Part shown: positions 35,886 through 36,077 of the stretch, in pieces | Numbering within the stretch: the stretch's first letter is position 1 | How the letters are laid out: each line of letters starts with the position of its first letter | Notes under the pieces: model-generated | The model's input: the letters and a program-made list of their open reading frames with translations, nothing else | Databases searched by the model: none | What the model was told of the DNA's origin: nothing | Source: Coleofasciculaceae cyanobacterium RL_1_1 | GTDB taxonomy: Bacteria > Cyanobacteriota > Cyanobacteriia > Cyanobacteriales > Geitlerinemataceae | DNA: 36,077 nt | Direction of reading: 5' to 3' | NCBI GenBank assembly: GCA_012033105.1 | Contig: JAAUPN010000010.1 | Location: forward strand, 1-36,077 | Position numbers and translations under genes: made by a program

Positions 35886-36077
35886 GCCAGGACTCTCCAG
35901 ACGTATTTTCACAGACCTTGTGTAAGTCCTATCTCATCTAAGTAGCCCAAGCTAAAAATGACGGTTTGCTTGAAGCCAGAGGGTCAATGAGCACTGAGCG
36001 TAGTCGTTGGCGTAGCCTTCGTGCAGCGAATAGTGCGATCTTACGCTGAAGCACGATTTATTTTCTTGGTCTACTTA
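35886..36077. other. Right-end non-coding stretch
   Basis: I see no gene in the last 192 bases. They contain gagcactgagcgtagtcg (35989-36006), an interspersed repeat shared with 13714-13731 with one change. Any narB would lie beyond the edge. Confidence 0.5.

Noticed and set aside
1-36077. tRNA or rRNA genes
   Set aside because: No cloverleaf with GGTTCGAATCC-type T-arm or rRNA core sequence was noticed on either strand; a covariance-model scan would be decisive.

Overview
The window is chromosomal DNA from a cyanobacterium. CGATCG / GCGATCGC (HIP1-type) words are scattered through almost every gene. The gene set also includes the Tab2/Atab2 RNA-binding protein, ferredoxin-type nitrite reductase with an Nrt ABC transporter behind an NtcA-type promoter, and several small proteins of the kind conserved in cyanobacteria. 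I cannot name the genus from the sequence alone.

Layout. 1-475 has no convincing gene. 476-6590 is housekeeping: ggt (gamma-glutamyltransferase), a small membrane protein, a DUF2993 lipid-binding protein on the minus strand, rimM, a conserved hypothetical and miaB. 6598-7619 is a toxin-antitoxin islet: a 5'-truncated brnT-like toxin with its antitoxin, then an overlapping DUF4160/DUF2442 pair. gltX follows (7870-9306). Its last 52 bases are repeated exactly at 10579-10630. The 1.3 kb between the copies holds an AT-rich gene for a PD-(D/E)XK nuclease-like protein and lacks HIP1 words over almost all its length. 11033-13651 is pepN (M1 aminopeptidase with HEAT repeats). 13917-15194 carries two tandem Uma2 genes on the minus strand, followed by an orphan P-loop ATPase of about 720 aa (15267-17423, minus). 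17534-21494 is a sugar/exopolysaccharide group: galE, two family-2 glycosyltransferases and a WcaF-like acetyltransferase. pepA, an AddA/UvrD-type helicase-nuclease, a tiny membrane protein and tab2 follow. The right end (28393-35885) is the nitrate assimilation cluster in the order nirA-nrtB-nrtA-nrtC-nrtD. NtcA should switch it on under nitrogen limitation: NrtABCD imports nitrate/nitrite and NirA reduces nitrite to ammonium. Nitrate reductase (narB) is not in the window.

Sequence quality. Nine genes are broken by about 15 single-base shifts. Each can be repaired by adding or removing one base in a short homopolymer (13 missing, 2 extra), and the repaired proteins match their families end to end. 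I read these mainly as consensus errors, not real gene death. They are recorded gene by gene because they hide the true proteins and create false fusions. The only clear loss that one base cannot explain is the missing N-terminus of the brnT-like gene.

Most interesting points: the gltX 3'-end duplication bracketing a foreign nuclease gene, the truncated brnT module, the swapped nrtB-nrtA order, a family of three perfect or near-perfect palindromes with compensating changes, and a mosaic tandem Uma2 pair.
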